Assembly (NCBI GenBank): GCA_040218535.1
Contig: JAVJRG010000012.1
Span: 1,426,001 to 1,490,000 of the forward strand
DNA: 64,000 bases
Origin: Lacipirellulaceae bacterium
GTDB lineage: Bacteria > Planctomycetota > Planctomycetia > Pirellulales > Lacipirellulaceae
Direction: 5' to 3'
Of this stretch, positions 27,665 through 37,349 are shown piece after piece. The position numbers and the translations under genes were made by a program. The notes beneath the pieces are model-generated. The model worked only from the letters and a program-made list of their open reading frames with translations. It did not search any database and was not told the origin of the DNA. Every line of letters begins with the position of its first letter. Position 1 is the first letter of the stretch.

Positions 27665-28785
27665 TCGTCACTAGAGATTAGCGGCTTACGCCTCGTGCGA
27701 GAGCAACCAAGCAGACAGCAAAACGAGGAGATTGTCAGCAGCGAACTCGGTTCAGGCAACTGTTGGCTCGAATCGTTGAGTCGAATGATCGTAGTGTTGA
27801 AAAGAGAGAGGCTGTCGGTGATTGCAATGAAATCAGCATCGACATAGTCGACTAGATAGACTCCCGTCGTAAGTATCTGTCTTCCGGTTGGGGTCGTATT
27901 GAAATCGAGATCTGTATCACCTGAATCAGCTGTCGAATCGTTGCCCTTAATTTCGGTAACATCGAAGATGCCTTGGGAGTCGTCTTCGAGGGGGATGTCC
28001 TGCTCGCTAGCTCCTCCGCCAACCGTGGTGATGATTGCCGGACTCTCAAGTTCTGTCTCTTCTGATTCCGTCTCAGCGAGAGTCGGTTCATGGCCTGCGG
28101 AGCCTTCTTCACAAGCGGGATCCAGATCGCTCAAGGGTAGGTCTGGGATGATCGGTTCGATTTCGGGCGTGACCTCGACCACAGGTTCAGGTCGTGCAGG
28201 GGGCTCCAAGAGATATTCCAAAGAATATTCCGTCATCTGGAACTCGAAAGAAGTCGTCAGGTCGAATTCAAAAGGCAAGTAGACAAAGCCGTTGTCCGGT
28301 TGGTCCTCGTGATAGCCACGCACAGAGACTCTTCCACTGAAAGTCCCTGTTTCGTTTGTCGTCAGACGGGCAAAGTGAAAACCCTCGCTCGCCCCAAGGA
28401 TGGCCGTATCAAAGTACGCACGCATCCCACTGTCTAAAGCGAAATCAGCACCGGCCACGCCCGTATTGCCGGTACTTGTAATGAATGAGTGAGCAGAAAC
28501 TGACGGGGACATCACATCCAGTTCAGCAACGGGAGCTTCTGTGTGCGATGCGAGTTCGTGACTGAATAGTGGTGCGTTTACCATGACCTTGCTAAAGCTG
28601 AGCATGTCGGTCGCGGAGGTGAGAAAGAAGTCGTGGACAAAGCCTCCATCCGGCGCACCTGCGGCAATTTCCTCTGGGGTGACTTCACGAACCGAGCGTG
28701 TGAGGGAGACGCTAGCAGCCATCGCGAATTCGGGGATGATGCAGATCACTGAGACGAGTAGAAAGCATCGAGAGAGAGTACGCAC
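27661..28785 (-). CDS. PEP-CTERM sorting domain protein
   Basis: 374 aa. An N-terminal signal peptide ([19 protein letters not shown]) is followed by an extracytoplasmic domain with an acidic low-complexity stretch at about 205-290. The C-terminus is [27 protein letters not shown]: a PEP motif, a hydrophobic segment and an arginine-rich end, as required for exosortase recognition. The GTG start has AGGAAG upstream. It is probably a surface or matrix protein processed by the exosortase at 17206; its function is unknown. The gene is tail-to-tail with glnA, overlapping by 4 nt. Confidence 0.85.
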   Translation of the reverse strand: MRTLSRCFLLVSVICIIPEFAMAASVSLTRSVREVTPEEIAAGAPDGGFVHDFFLTSATDMLSFSKVMVNAPLFSHELASHTEAPVAELDVMSPSVSAHSFITSTGNTGVAGADFALDSGMRAYFDTAILGASEGFHFARLTTNETGTFSGRVSVRGYHEDQPDNGFVYLPFEFDLTTSFEFQMTEYSLEYLLEPPARPEPVVEVTPEIEPIIPDLPLSDLDPACEEGSAGHEPTLAETESEETELESPAIITTVGGGASEQDIPLEDDSQGIFDVTEIKGNDSTADSGDTDLDFNTTPTGRQILTTGVYLVDYVDADFIAITDSLSLFNTTIIRLNDSSQQLPEPSSLLTISSFCCLLGCSRTRRKPLISSDD

Positions 28786-28930
28786 AAGATTCTTCCTGTT
28801 TTAGGGAGTGGATTGGCTGTCATGATTCGTTAGGCCGTCGTTTGGTGCAGTTGTTACTACAAAAAGCGATTTGCTTGAGTAGGGAATTGAGCAAGGAGTG
28901 TTGGCCTGATGAATAAGCTATCTTTTCAGG

Positions 28931-30109
28931 ATGATCCTTCGCATCTCCCTACTGCTGATTGCCGTCTGCCCCGCGACTTGCCACGGGCAAAGTGTGCCGC
29001 TCTGCCCGAGCGTGCTGTTGATCAACAAGCCGCACCATCGCAGCGGTATCGAACAACTACGAAAAGTGGCGAAGCTCGGGTTTCAGGAAGTGAACCTCGT
29101 TGTTTCGCTGAGATGCGAGATCGACTCCGAGGGGCGAGTCCTTAGCTACGGATTCGTGAGAAAAGGCCGTTATCGCTCTTTGAGCGATGACATTCTCAAC
29201 AGCTTTCGAGCCGAGCTGCTTGCTATTTGTCGTGAGGCCAAGCGATTGGGATTGAGGCTCAGCCTTCTGCCCCACCTCGATAGTGCCGGCGAGAATTACG
29301 ATTGGCGGAATCATTACGACTTCGATCCGTTGAGGTTTTACAAAGGTTTCAGCTACGATCAAGCAATAATCGAGTCGCTACTCTTGGCTCTGAGTCGATC
29401 AGGCTACGACGAAGAAGAGGTTCACTTTGCTCTCAGCGGCGAAATGGGCCGTAGCCTGTTTCTCTACCCCGATTCCTACCTGGCCATCTTGAAGCAGATG
29501 CGGCAAGAGCAACGGCTTAAGAACGTTCGCATTGGTGTCTCCTTGAACTTCAGCGAAGTCGATGGCAAAGCTGAACCTTCACATAGCGCGCAAGTCCAAG
29601 CCTTCATTCAGCAGTGCGATTTTCTAGGATTTTCGCACTACCGCCCTTTCGAGCCGCCGGCGAGAGCGACGCACTTCGCCGCATCCAAGGCCAACTTTCT
29701 GCGAGAGTTGAAGGAGAAGAGAGTCCAGGTCCCCAAATCAATGCCCCTCCATTTGAGTGAAGTGGCTTTAGGAGGGGGAAGTGCCGATTCGCCCGTTGCG
29801 GCATCCACTATCGATGCAGCTGCGACACCATGGGAAGGGAGTGCCGATCCGAGGCTGAATCCTTGGGAACAGCCAGAACTGCGAGAGTTACGCACCAACT
29901 ACCATGAAGCTCTACTCGACTATCTTTCTGACCCGATGATAGCCAAAAAGGTTAGCGACAATCCGATTACGGCTGCGTACCTTTGGTGTGAGGGATCGTG
30001 GGACCCGCTGGACATTGCCGAAGACGGTTTCGCCGATGAGGTGATTACTCGGCTCATTCAAGAGCACAATCGCGGTAAGTTTCGTTCCGTTCTTTCAGAG
30101 CCAAAGTAA
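28931..30109 (+). CDS. secreted TIM-barrel glycoside-hydrolase-like protein
   Basis: 392 aa. A short signal peptide (ILRISLLLIAVCPATCHG) is followed by a fold that reads like a clan GH-A barrel: GIEQLRKVAKLGFQEVNLV near the first strand, HFALSGEMGRSLF (Glu, candidate acid/base at the end of strand 4), SLNFSEVD and FLGFSHYRP mid-way, and PLHLSEVALGG (Glu, candidate nucleophile on strand 7). This resembles the mannanase/GH113-like group, but I cannot assign a family or substrate. The catalytic roles are inferred from motif position only. A strong terminator follows. Confidence 0.6.
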   Translation: MILRISLLLIAVCPATCHGQSVPLCPSVLLINKPHHRSGIEQLRKVAKLGFQEVNLVVSLRCEIDSEGRVLSYGFVRKGRYRSLSDDILNSFRAELLAICREAKRLGLRLSLLPHLDSAGENYDWRNHYDFDPLRFYKGFSYDQAIIESLLLALSRSGYDEEEVHFALSGEMGRSLFLYPDSYLAILKQMRQEQRLKNVRIGVSLNFSEVDGKAEPSHSAQVQAFIQQCDFLGFSHYRPFEPPARATHFAASKANFLRELKEKRVQVPKSMPLHLSEVALGGGSADSPVAASTIDAAATPWEGSADPRLNPWEQPELRELRTNYHEALLDYLSDPMIAKKVSDNPITAAYLWCEGSWDPLDIAEDGFADEVITRLIQEHNRGKFRSVLSEPK

Positions 30110-30110
30110 A

Positions 30111-30150
30111 AAAGCACGCTCCACCAACGTTGGCGGAGCGTGCTTTTCGT
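30111..30150. terminator. bidirectional rho-independent terminator
   Basis: AAAGCACGCTCC (30111-30122) pairs with GGAGCGTGCTTT (30135-30146), with an inner CCAAC/GTTGG extension. It is flanked by A-run and T-run and lies between two convergent genes. Confidence 0.9.
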
Positions 30151-30169
30151 TTGTCTGCCGAAGAGTTTC

Positions 30170-31009
30170 TTAGTATTCGATACCGAAGCGTGCTCCGAAG
30201 CCGTGGAAGGCCAAGTCGCCGAGAAAGCCGGAGTCGCTATCCCAACGCTGGGCTTCCCAGAAAATGCCACTCACGAGGTCGAACGATTCGTACTCACGTT
30301 CCGACTCTAAGCCTAGTTGGAACTCCCAAACCTGAACGAATTCGTTATGGATACGATAGCGTCCGCCTCCTTCAAAAGCACTCCAAACGTCGGTTTGGCC
30401 GAACAAGAGTGCCGTCCGAGCACGAGCGAAAACAGAGAGCCCATCGAAGATGATTGGGCGATTTCCTTCCGCGGAGAATGTTGGGCCGGCCCCCTCAAAT
30501 TCAACGCCGGTGCTTCCGAACCAAACAATGTCAGAGAGGTCCTCGAAGTTGATAGCCTCTTCACGCAAGCTGACACGAGCATAACGGGCACCGCCTGAGA
30601 CTCTCCAATCCCAATTCTCGAAGTTACCTCGTTGGGTCAATTCAGAGTCGATTGCGTCAACGTCCAAATTGATCTGGCCCGCCAAGGTGATTGGAGGTCC
30701 GCCTTCTTCCACTTCACCGACATAATCGAGATTATTGTCGAAGGTGAACCAACGAACCCGTAAGCCCCCGCCGCCGTCACCCTCGTAACCGAGATTCACA
30801 CGCTGGGCAAATTCCAGAGGCGACTCGATCGAGCCCCTTTGCGAGGTGACTGAAGGAAGGTCCCCGTAATAGAAGATGTTCGTCACGCCCTGATCGCTAA
30901 TCTTTGGGGCAATGAACAGCATGTCGATGTTGGCATACCAACCTTCGTCGGCAGCGGCAACGGACGTCAGCAAACTGCATAACGCGAGAGAAAGCACTTT
31001 TGTGCGCAT
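30170..31009 (-). CDS. outer-membrane beta-barrel protein (Lpg1974-like pore family)
   Basis: 279 aa with signal peptide (KVLSLALCSLLTSVAAAD) and alternating hydrophobic/polar strands rich in Gly, Tyr and Phe. Features such as WDWRVSGGARYARVSLREE and EFQLGLESEREYESF, and a C-terminal aromatic residue (ARFGIEY), fit recognition by the Bam complex. This matches the Lpg1974-type outer-membrane family expanded in planctomycetes, proposed to be pore-forming. AAGGA lies about 9 nt before the ATG. It shares a terminator with the upstream convergent hydrolase-like gene. Confidence 0.8.
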   Translation of the reverse strand: MRTKVLSLALCSLLTSVAAADEGWYANIDMLFIAPKISDQGVTNIFYYGDLPSVTSQRGSIESPLEFAQRVNLGYEGDGGGGLRVRWFTFDNNLDYVGEVEEGGPPITLAGQINLDVDAIDSELTQRGNFENWDWRVSGGARYARVSLREEAINFEDLSDIVWFGSTGVEFEGAGPTFSAEGNRPIIFDGLSVFARARTALLFGQTDVWSAFEGGGRYRIHNEFVQVWEFQLGLESEREYESFDLVSGIFWEAQRWDSDSGFLGDLAFHGFGARFGIEY

Positions 31010-31278
31010 GGGAAATCCTTTCCGCCTAGATCAACTATTTCGGTAGCTAATCCATGAGTGAGTTGTTCGTCAGCACCGATCCGTGGTGCTCGTGCCGGCT
31101 CCGCTCCTCGGAAACCCGCACATCATCAGAACTCGACATTCCGGCTTGGAAGCGTTGAAAGCAAACCGGCGAGGTGGACATTTCGGAGCAATCCTACGAG
31201 CCCGAAAAACCAACAAAGTTTATCTAGCAAGAATTTAGCCGCGATGCTCGCGTCGTGCTGAGAACCGAAAACCTGCTT

Positions 31279-32958
31279 CTACTGCCCTTCTTGCACGACT
31301 GTCTTGCTCATCATGGCCGCCAGACGCTCCAGCGAACGGCTGCAATCCTCCTCAGAGAGATGTACCTGCAGGATGCTAGGCTGCGAGGTTTCCGTCCAAG
31401 CTTCTGAGAGCGCCACGTCGAATTCGCCTTCGGTGCGAACGTCATAGCCACGGCCCCCGCCAAGCACTTCTGGGAGCTTGTGATGCTGCCAGCTGTGGAC
31501 GTCGTTGAATTCGTATTCGCCCGGGTGCAAAAGCCGTTCTGTTCCGTAGCCGCCGTTGTCCAGCACGATGACGATAACCGGCAGCCCGCCACGTACCAAA
31601 CTCGACAACTCCATCCCTGTCATTTGGAAGGCCCCATCGCCAACGATGGCAACGACCCGCGCTTTGGGCCGAGCGGTTTGTACGCCCAGCGAAGCTGGCA
31701 CGGCAAATCCCATCGAGGTGTAGTAAGCCGGACTGAGAAACTCCGAGCGGCCATGAGTGGTCAACTCCGTCGAAGCGAACAGGGCGTCGCCGATGTCCGC
31801 GACGACGACCGTGTCGCGAGCCTCATCAAGGGCTAACTGTTCATCCAGGCGGCGAATCATCCTAGAGACGGTGATCGCCGCGTCTTTCTCCAAAACGTAA
31901 GGCTCAGGTTCCCAGTCGGTGGGGGCTTCAGTTGCATCACGGCGCGAGAGCTCCGCTTTTGAGAGGCCGCCAATAAAGTCCTGCAAGCGAATGTCATGAT
32001 AGTGGTGATGGCGGATCCGCAGTTGTTCGCTGGTGGCGTAGATGCAATCGCCGATGCTCAGTTCCGCCGTGTAGATGCCCAGGTTGATGTCAGTCATGAA
32101 GGTACCGAGCATCACGACGCAGTCGCTCGCCTCGACATACTTCGTCACCTCCTGTCGTCCGAGAGCTCCTTCGTACAGTCCCATGTAGAGCGGGTGCGTC
32201 TCCGCGACGACCCCTTTCCCGAGCATCGTCGCGGCCATCGGAATCTGTGCTTTCTCGGCAAGACGTAGCACTTCGTCTTGTAGACCAAAGCGATGGACTT
32301 CAACGCCCAGCAATAAGACAGGCTGCTTGGCAGCGTCGATCCGTGCCGCGGCTTCCTTGACCGCTTCGGCCAGCACTTGCGGATTGCTGATTGGTTCAGG
32401 CTGCGGTGCTGGGGCGGCCGTGCCTGGCACAACATGGACCATGTCCCGAGGGATCTCCAGATAGACAGGCCGTTTGAAGCGTTGGCAGGCGGCCAACACG
32501 CGATCGATCTCGCGAAAAGCGGTCTGCGGGTCGTTGATCTCCGTCCCCGCGATGCAGAGTTTTTCAAACACGTCGTACTGCGTGCGAAAGTCGCGCACCA
32601 TGTGATGAAGCAATGGATTATGCACCCTTTCACGCAGTCCGGGCGAGCCAGTAATCATTACCACGGGCGACTTCTCCGCGTAAGCTCCCGCGATCGAATT
32701 GCAAACGCTCAAGCCGCCGACGCAATAGGTGACGCACAGCGCTCCCATCCCATTCACCCGAGCATAAGCATCTGCCGCAAACCCAGCACAGTCCTCCCGC
32801 GTGCAGCCGATCGTATTGATTGAACTCTCTTCGAGCATCGTGTAGAACGACAACACGTAGTCGCCCGGGATGCCAAAAGCGTCGGCGATGCTGTAGTCTT
32901 GCAGCCGCTGGATGAGGTATTGGCCGATGGAGAGGGTTTCGGCTGGCAGAACAGACAC
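31279..32958 (-). CDS. TPP-dependent 2-oxoacid decarboxylase (indolepyruvate/phenylpyruvate/pyruvate type)
   Basis: 559 aa. Non-oxidative decarboxylation of a 2-oxoacid to an aldehyde. The TPP-activating Glu is at residue 55 (CTREDCAGFAADAYAR), and the decarboxylase-specific His pair is at 118-119 (NPLLHHMVRDF). The C-terminal TPP motif GDGAFQMTGMEL is followed by NGGYGTERLLHPG with the second active-site Glu. This set separates it from acetolactate synthase. The GTG start has a strong AAGGAGG site 7 nt upstream. It lies 72 nt downstream of mtnA in the same direction. The specific substrate cannot be read from the sequence. Confidence 0.88.
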   Translation of the reverse strand: MSVLPAETLSIGQYLIQRLQDYSIADAFGIPGDYVLSFYTMLEESSINTIGCTREDCAGFAADAYARVNGMGALCVTYCVGGLSVCNSIAGAYAEKSPVVMITGSPGLRERVHNPLLHHMVRDFRTQYDVFEKLCIAGTEINDPQTAFREIDRVLAACQRFKRPVYLEIPRDMVHVVPGTAAPAPQPEPISNPQVLAEAVKEAAARIDAAKQPVLLLGVEVHRFGLQDEVLRLAEKAQIPMAATMLGKGVVAETHPLYMGLYEGALGRQEVTKYVEASDCVVMLGTFMTDINLGIYTAELSIGDCIYATSEQLRIRHHHYHDIRLQDFIGGLSKAELSRRDATEAPTDWEPEPYVLEKDAAITVSRMIRRLDEQLALDEARDTVVVADIGDALFASTELTTHGRSEFLSPAYYTSMGFAVPASLGVQTARPKARVVAIVGDGAFQMTGMELSSLVRGGLPVIVIVLDNGGYGTERLLHPGEYEFNDVHSWQHHKLPEVLGGGRGYDVRTEGEFDVALSEAWTETSQPSILQVHLSEEDCSRSLERLAAMMSKTVVQEGQ

Positions 32959-33030
32959 GCGACATCCTCCTTGTTGGGGTCACACAGGCTGTGTGAATTC
33001 TACAAGAGGGCGGCGCGAAATCAAAAGCGG

Positions 33031-34044
33031 CTATTGGACCGCGAATTCCTCCATCCCACACTTCTCAGTTATCCACCCACTGATCAACTCCGCCGGGGTC
33101 ACGTCAAAAGCTGGGTTGTAGACGCTCACGCCCTCGGGAGCGGTTGCTCGCCCAAAACCGTTGGTCACTTCGGAATCGTCGCGCTCTTCAATGGGAATCT
33201 TCGACCCGTCAGCAAGTTTGGAGTCGATCGTGCTGGTTGGTGCTGCGATGTAGAAGGGAACGTCGTGCGCCTTCGCCAGCGTCGCCACGGCATACGTGCC
33301 GATTTTGTTTGCCGCATCACCATTGGCGGCAATGCGATCCGCCCCGGTAACCACGGCTTGTACCCTGCCCTGCTGCATGACATGGCCCGCCATGTTGTCG
33401 CAGATGAGTGTGCAGGGAATCCCCCGTTGTGTGAGCTCCCACGCCGTCAGGCGGCTGCCTTGGAGGAGCGGGCGTGTCTCATCGACCCAAACGTGGATGG
33501 AACGACGGCGGGCCAACTCGAAGATCACCGAAAGAGCCGTTCCTTCTCCGCCCGTGGCCAAAGCTCCCGCGTTGCAGTGGGTAAGAATACCAACAGGTTC
33601 ATTATTGGCATCTTTGAACAACGGTGCGAGCAGGTCAGCACCGTTGCGACCAATCGCCAAGCACATCTGAGCGTCTTCTTCATGAATGGCACGGGCTTCG
33701 GCGAGCAGCGATTCGCGTCGGCAGTCACGCTGAGCAACTGCACGCATGCGATCCAGCGCCCAAAACAGATTCACAGCCGTGGGCCGACTGGTCGCCAAAT
33801 AGTCGCAGGCCTTTTCAATTTCGGTCTGACTTTCCGATTTGGCTGCCAGGCACACGCCGTAAGCCGCAGCCACACCAATCGCTGGGGCACCTCGTACGGA
33901 AAGTCGCTTGATCGCCTGCCAGACTTCTTCGACCGTTGTGCAATCGATTTCGACCAACTCGATTGGCAGCTTTGTTTGGTCGATCATCCGCAAATGGCCA
34001 TTGGCGTTGCCGATCCATTGAAGTGTTGGAGGTGAAGTGGGCAT
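33031..34044 (-). CDS. mtnA: S-methyl-5-thioribose-1-phosphate isomerase
   Basis: Converts methylthioribose-1-phosphate to methylthioribulose-1-phosphate in the methionine salvage pathway. At 337 aa it has normal length. Key features: RGAPAIGVAAAYG, catalytic Cys157 in THCNAGALATGG, VWVDETRPLLQGSRLTAWEL, and catalytic Asp236 in TGADRIAANGDAANKIGTY. No other salvage genes are in the window. It lies upstream of the 2-oxoacid decarboxylase on the same strand with a 72-nt gap. This may reflect cotranscription. Confidence 0.95.
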   Translation of the reverse strand: MPTSPPTLQWIGNANGHLRMIDQTKLPIELVEIDCTTVEEVWQAIKRLSVRGAPAIGVAAAYGVCLAAKSESQTEIEKACDYLATSRPTAVNLFWALDRMRAVAQRDCRRESLLAEARAIHEEDAQMCLAIGRNGADLLAPLFKDANNEPVGILTHCNAGALATGGEGTALSVIFELARRRSIHVWVDETRPLLQGSRLTAWELTQRGIPCTLICDNMAGHVMQQGRVQAVVTGADRIAANGDAANKIGTYAVATLAKAHDVPFYIAAPTSTIDSKLADGSKIPIEERDDSEVTNGFGRATAPEGVSVYNPAFDVTPAELISGWITEKCGMEEFAVQ

Positions 34045-34097
34045 CTGGTGCTGTTTCGCCTACATGGTGAGGAGTGGCGCTTTCTTGCCAGGACTCA

Positions 34098-34140
34098 CCA
34101 CGCGGAGCGTGGTGTTACTGTAACTCCACGCTCCGCGTGG
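34098..34140. repeat. REP pair, same family as the RAYT-flanking elements
   Basis: CCACGCGGAGCGTGG (34098-34112), a 13-nt spacer containing TTACTGTAA, then its inverse CCACGCTCCGCGTGG (34126-34140). The same two 15-mers with a 13-nt spacer occur at 58204-58246 beside the RAYT gene 24 kb away. Confidence 0.9.
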
Positions 34141-34194
34141 AATAGTCTTGGTGGAGGGAGTGTCTCGTTCTACGGCAAAACGCTACAAAAAATC

Positions 34195-34884
34195 TTACGC
34201 CAAATCGCCGTACAGTTTCTTGATCGACTTGTTGTGCCGTACGTTCTGACGGATGAAAAACCAGAACGGCAACTTGAGCTTCCAAAGTGGGATTTGTTCA
34301 ACGGCTGCAACTTGCTGATGAATTGATTCGGCGATGATTTCGTGCAACTTGCCCGCGGGATGTCTGGGAACAAAGCCAGTGCTTTTCTTCAAGGTCGCCA
34401 ATCCGGCTTCGTGCTTTTTCCAAAGTTCGCTTAGCGAGAAAGTTTCGAAGGTCTGAAGATAGTGTCCGCGCTTACTGCTCGGGAGAAGTTGGCCCCCTTT
34501 ATTTGATCCCGTGGTTAGCATGCCACCTTCCTGGCTGAGCGTGACGTAGTCGGTCGCTTCTTGAGTCGTCTCCTGAACGGTCACCTGATAGATACAGAGA
34601 AAGGTGTCCTCCTCCGGTTTCCGCCAAGCGACGATCACGGTCGGCCCTGCACCGCCGGTCATCTTGTAGGCCCCCACGGGCTGGAAGCCAAGGTTCTCGA
34701 CCGTCAACGGATCGGCGACGCCGCCCGCCCGGGGAGGCAGAAAGTACGTGCTGGCAACATCGTCCGGCATTGGGGTTACCGTGGCTTCTCTGAGAGCCAA
34801 AACCGACTTGCTGCCCGCGACTGAGACGACCGCGAAGACGAGTATGCCGACTACGAGAATACCAATCAGCAGATTGACGAGCAT
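34195..34884 (-). CDS. membrane-anchored protein, hypothetical
   Basis: 229 aa. An N-terminal transmembrane helix (LLIGILVVGILVFAVVSVAG) is followed by a soluble domain of about 200 residues containing YFLPPRAGGVADPLTVENLGF and TVIVAWRKPEED. The C-terminus is basic. I recognise no family. It sits between mtnA and ald on the same strand, separated from each by palindromic repeats, so cotranscription is uncertain. Confidence 0.6.
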   Translation of the reverse strand: MLVNLLIGILVVGILVFAVVSVAGSKSVLALREATVTPMPDDVASTYFLPPRAGGVADPLTVENLGFQPVGAYKMTGGAGPTVIVAWRKPEEDTFLCIYQVTVQETTQEATDYVTLSQEGGMLTTGSNKGGQLLPSSKRGHYLQTFETFSLSELWKKHEAGLATLKKSTGFVPRHPAGKLHEIIAESIHQQVAAVEQIPLWKLKLPFWFFIRQNVRHNKSIKKLYGDLA

Positions 34885-34928
34885 AGTGGGACTTTCAAGC
34901 TAGATGAGAAATCTTTCAACGAATCAAT

Positions 34929-34990
34929 ACCCGAAGCGTAAGCGAGGGGTCACGCCAAAAAGACGATATTCTCTCGCTTACGCTTCGGGT
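34929..34990. repeat. intergenic inverted repeat, family E (18 bp perfect arms)
   Basis: ACCCGAAGCGTAAGCGAG (34929-34946) and its exact complement (34973-34990) are separated by 26 nt. Placed between ald and the membrane protein gene. A further small stem, CCGCCT/AGGCGG, lies at 35027-35040. Confidence 0.85.
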
Positions 34991-35042
34991 TACGATTCGC
35001 TTGGAGAACGCAACGCTTAATCGAGGCCGCCTCAAGGCGGAA

Positions 35043-36149
35043 CTATGAACCTATCTCCGCCAATTCCAACCCAAACGTCTCCGCCACCGCTCGATTCGTC
35101 ACCTTTCCTGCGTGCATGTTGATCGCTTTCGCGATGGGAGGCAACTCCTTTGCAGCGGCCTCGATCCCTTTTTCTGCAAGTTGGATCACCCACGGGAGCG
35201 TCACGTTGCAGAGCGCGAACGTGCTGGTACGCCCCACGGCCCCGGGCATGTTGGTCACGCAGTAGTGTACCACTTCATCCACAATGTAGGTCGGATCGCT
35301 GTGCGAAGTGGGACGGCTCGTTTCAATACAGCCCCCTTGATCGATCGCCACGTCGATAATCACGCTGCCCGGTTTCATCCCTTTCAAGTGTTCATTCGTA
35401 ATCAGACGCGGTGCCTTGGCTCCGGGGATCAGCACGGCTCCGACCACGAGGTCAGCACGTTCAAGTTGCTCGTTGATCGTGTGACGGTCGCTGAACAGGC
35501 AATCGACATTCGGCGGCATCACGTCTGAGAGGTAACGCAGTCGATCCACGTTGATATCGAGAATCGCCACGTTCGCGTTAAAGCCAGCAGCGATCTTGGC
35601 CGCGTTCGCTCCCACGATTCCGCCGCCGAGAACGAGGATATTCGCCGGTGCCACCCCAGGCACACCGCCGAGCAAAATCCCCCGGCCCATCTGCGGGCGT
35701 TCGAGATACTTTGCTCCTTCTTGAATACTCATCCGACCAGCAACTTCGCTCATCGGCGTTAGCAGCGGCAATTGGCCCTTCGCGTCCGAGAGTGTTTCGT
35801 AGGCGATGGCCGTCGCGCCGCTGGAAAGGACCGACTTTGTCAGTTCCTCATCCGCAGCAAAGTGGAAGTAGGTGAACAAGGCCTGTCCGTCGCGCAACAG
35901 TGGCCATTCGGGAGGCATTGGTTCCTTCACCTTGACGACCAGATCAGACCGTTCGAAAACTTCTTCTGGCGTGGCAACCATCTCGCAACCGGAGCGGAGA
36001 TAGTCGTGATCTGGGAGCCCCGAGCCCAGTCCTGCCCCCGCTTCCACCAGGACCGTGTGACCGCGACGAGTCAGTTCCTCGACACCCACGGGAAGCATTG
36101 CCACGCGGTACTCATCCTGCTTAATTTCACGGGGAACTCCTACGATCAT
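35043..36149 (-). CDS. ald: alanine dehydrogenase
   Basis: NAD-dependent interconversion of L-alanine with pyruvate and ammonia. At 368 aa it matches the family. Features: MIVGVPREIKQDEYRVAMLP, substrate-binding Lys75 in VKVKEPMP, catalytic His96 in YFHFAAD, the Rossmann motif LVLGGGIVGANAAKIA, and catalytic Asp in VAIDQGGCIETSRPTSHSDP. An ATG start is used without a strong ribosome binding site. It may balance ammonium with the two glutamine synthetases elsewhere in the window, but no operon link exists. Confidence 0.96.
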   Translation of the reverse strand: MIVGVPREIKQDEYRVAMLPVGVEELTRRGHTVLVEAGAGLGSGLPDHDYLRSGCEMVATPEEVFERSDLVVKVKEPMPPEWPLLRDGQALFTYFHFAADEELTKSVLSSGATAIAYETLSDAKGQLPLLTPMSEVAGRMSIQEGAKYLERPQMGRGILLGGVPGVAPANILVLGGGIVGANAAKIAAGFNANVAILDINVDRLRYLSDVMPPNVDCLFSDRHTINEQLERADLVVGAVLIPGAKAPRLITNEHLKGMKPGSVIIDVAIDQGGCIETSRPTSHSDPTYIVDEVVHYCVTNMPGAVGRTSTFALCNVTLPWVIQLAEKGIEAAAKELPPIAKAINMHAGKVTNRAVAETFGLELAEIGS

Positions 36150-36327
36150 GGCGAAGCCTTACAGTCGGTGCTAGATTGGGCGGTTGGTACGATTAACGTT
36201 AATCTCGCGTGTGTCGGGCAGTTTATCACAGAAGGCAGTTCCTACTGCACGACACGAAGCGCAAAAGAATGTGCGCAAATCACCGCGTGCACTGAATCTC
36301 GCCTTAGCAACCACGATATCCGTCGCC

Positions 36328-36621
36328 ATGGCCCAACCCCCGCAACCCGCACCGCCAGGAGCCCCGCCCCCAGGAGACAGTCGCCTCCTTACCTGGATAA
36401 CGTTCGGCATCATTGCCGGTTGGGGCGGATTGCTGGCCTTGGGATCGTTTCTTGGGCTCGACAACAAGACCCCTAGCTTCGACTGGCGGCGGGGCGGCGT
36501 GATGCTCTTCTGCAGCGGGTTCTTCCTCGTAATGTGGCTGCTGGCAATGGGGGCTCGCTCGAGAAAGCTCCGCAATCAGCAGCAAAAGAGCGAAGTCTCG
36601 AACCACGAATTAAGCGAATAA
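36328..36621 (+). CDS. small membrane protein, hypothetical
   Basis: 97 aa from the ATG at 36328. A proline-rich N-terminus (MAQPPQPAPPGAPPPGD) is followed by two transmembrane helices (LLTWITFGIIAGWGGLLALGSF and GVMLFCSGFFLVMWLLAMG) and a basic, Gln-rich C-terminus. The open frame extends to 36184, but the extra residues overlap the ald promoter region and look unnatural. No family is recognised. Confidence 0.55.
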   Translation: MAQPPQPAPPGAPPPGDSRLLTWITFGIIAGWGGLLALGSFLGLDNKTPSFDWRRGGVMLFCSGFFLVMWLLAMGARSRKLRNQQQKSEVSNHELSE

Positions 36622-36628
36622 CACGAGG

Positions 36629-36688
36629 TTCGCCGCGTGAGCTTGCTCCGCGCTGGCATTCGGATCGCGGAGCAAGCTCAGCGGCGAA
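36629..36688. repeat. intergenic inverted repeat, family F
   Basis: TTCGCCGC-g-TGAGCTTGCTCCGCG (36629-36652) pairs over 23 bases with 36666-36688, with one bulged G and a 13-nt loop. It lies just after the small membrane protein gene and before rplM. Confidence 0.85.
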
Positions 36689-36841
36689 ATGACGATTCTG
36701 AGGGCATCATGGCGAGGAAATTTCGCTCTCTGAACGCCTCCCCACGCTTGTCATCGGGCTCGAATTTGGCTATTTTGATCGATTCGCAACAGTTTCCAGG
36801 CGTAAGCTGTGGCCCCGCTATTAGACAGAAGCAGCAATTCT

Positions 36842-37291
36842 ATGAAAACGTACATGGCCCGGCCCCGGGATTTTGAAAACGGCACGATCGACCGCAAATG
36901 GCTGCTGGTGGATGCAGAGGACAAGATCGTCGGTCGGCTGGCGAGCGAGATTGCCGTCATCCTGATGGGCAAGCACCGCCCCACCTATACGCCGCACATC
37001 GATACCGGCGACTACATCGTGGTCGTGAATGCGGAGAAGGTGAAATTTACCGGCAAGAAATGGGAGCAAAAGAAGTACGCCTGGTACACCGGCTACCCAC
37101 AGCAACGCACGATCACGGCGGAAGACCGTCTGGAAAAGAAGCCAGAGATGATTCTCCGCGAAGCGGTCCGCCGCATGCTGCCCAAGAGCAAGCTGGGACG
37201 GCAGATGCTTAGCAAGCTGAAAATTTACGCCGGCCCGACCCACGAGCATCAAGCCCAGAATCCCGAGCCAACCGAGTTGGCTTCAAAATAA
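36842..37291 (+). CDS. rplM: 50S ribosomal protein L13
   Basis: 149 aa. Early-assembly large-subunit protein. Typical features: [34 protein letters not shown] near the N-terminus, [19 protein letters not shown], and the C-terminal [22 protein letters not shown] with HEHQAQNPE. The ATG at 36842 (MKTYMARP) is preferred over an in-frame ATG further up. It is followed 58 nt later by rpsI, the conserved rplM-rpsI pair. Confidence 0.97.
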   Translation: MKTYMARPRDFENGTIDRKWLLVDAEDKIVGRLASEIAVILMGKHRPTYTPHIDTGDYIVVVNAEKVKFTGKKWEQKKYAWYTGYPQQRTITAEDRLEKKPEMILREAVRRMLPKSKLGRQMLSKLKIYAGPTHEHQAQNPEPTELASK

Positions 37292-37349
37292 ATCACTGTA
37301 GAGAACGTCCTCCGTGGCGTTCCAAAAACGAATCAGCAGGAATCACCGT

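Noticed and set aside
32899-34035. 378-codon open frame on the plus strand over mtnA
   Set aside because: It is antisense to a clear mtnA with all active-site motifs and its product has no recognisable feature.
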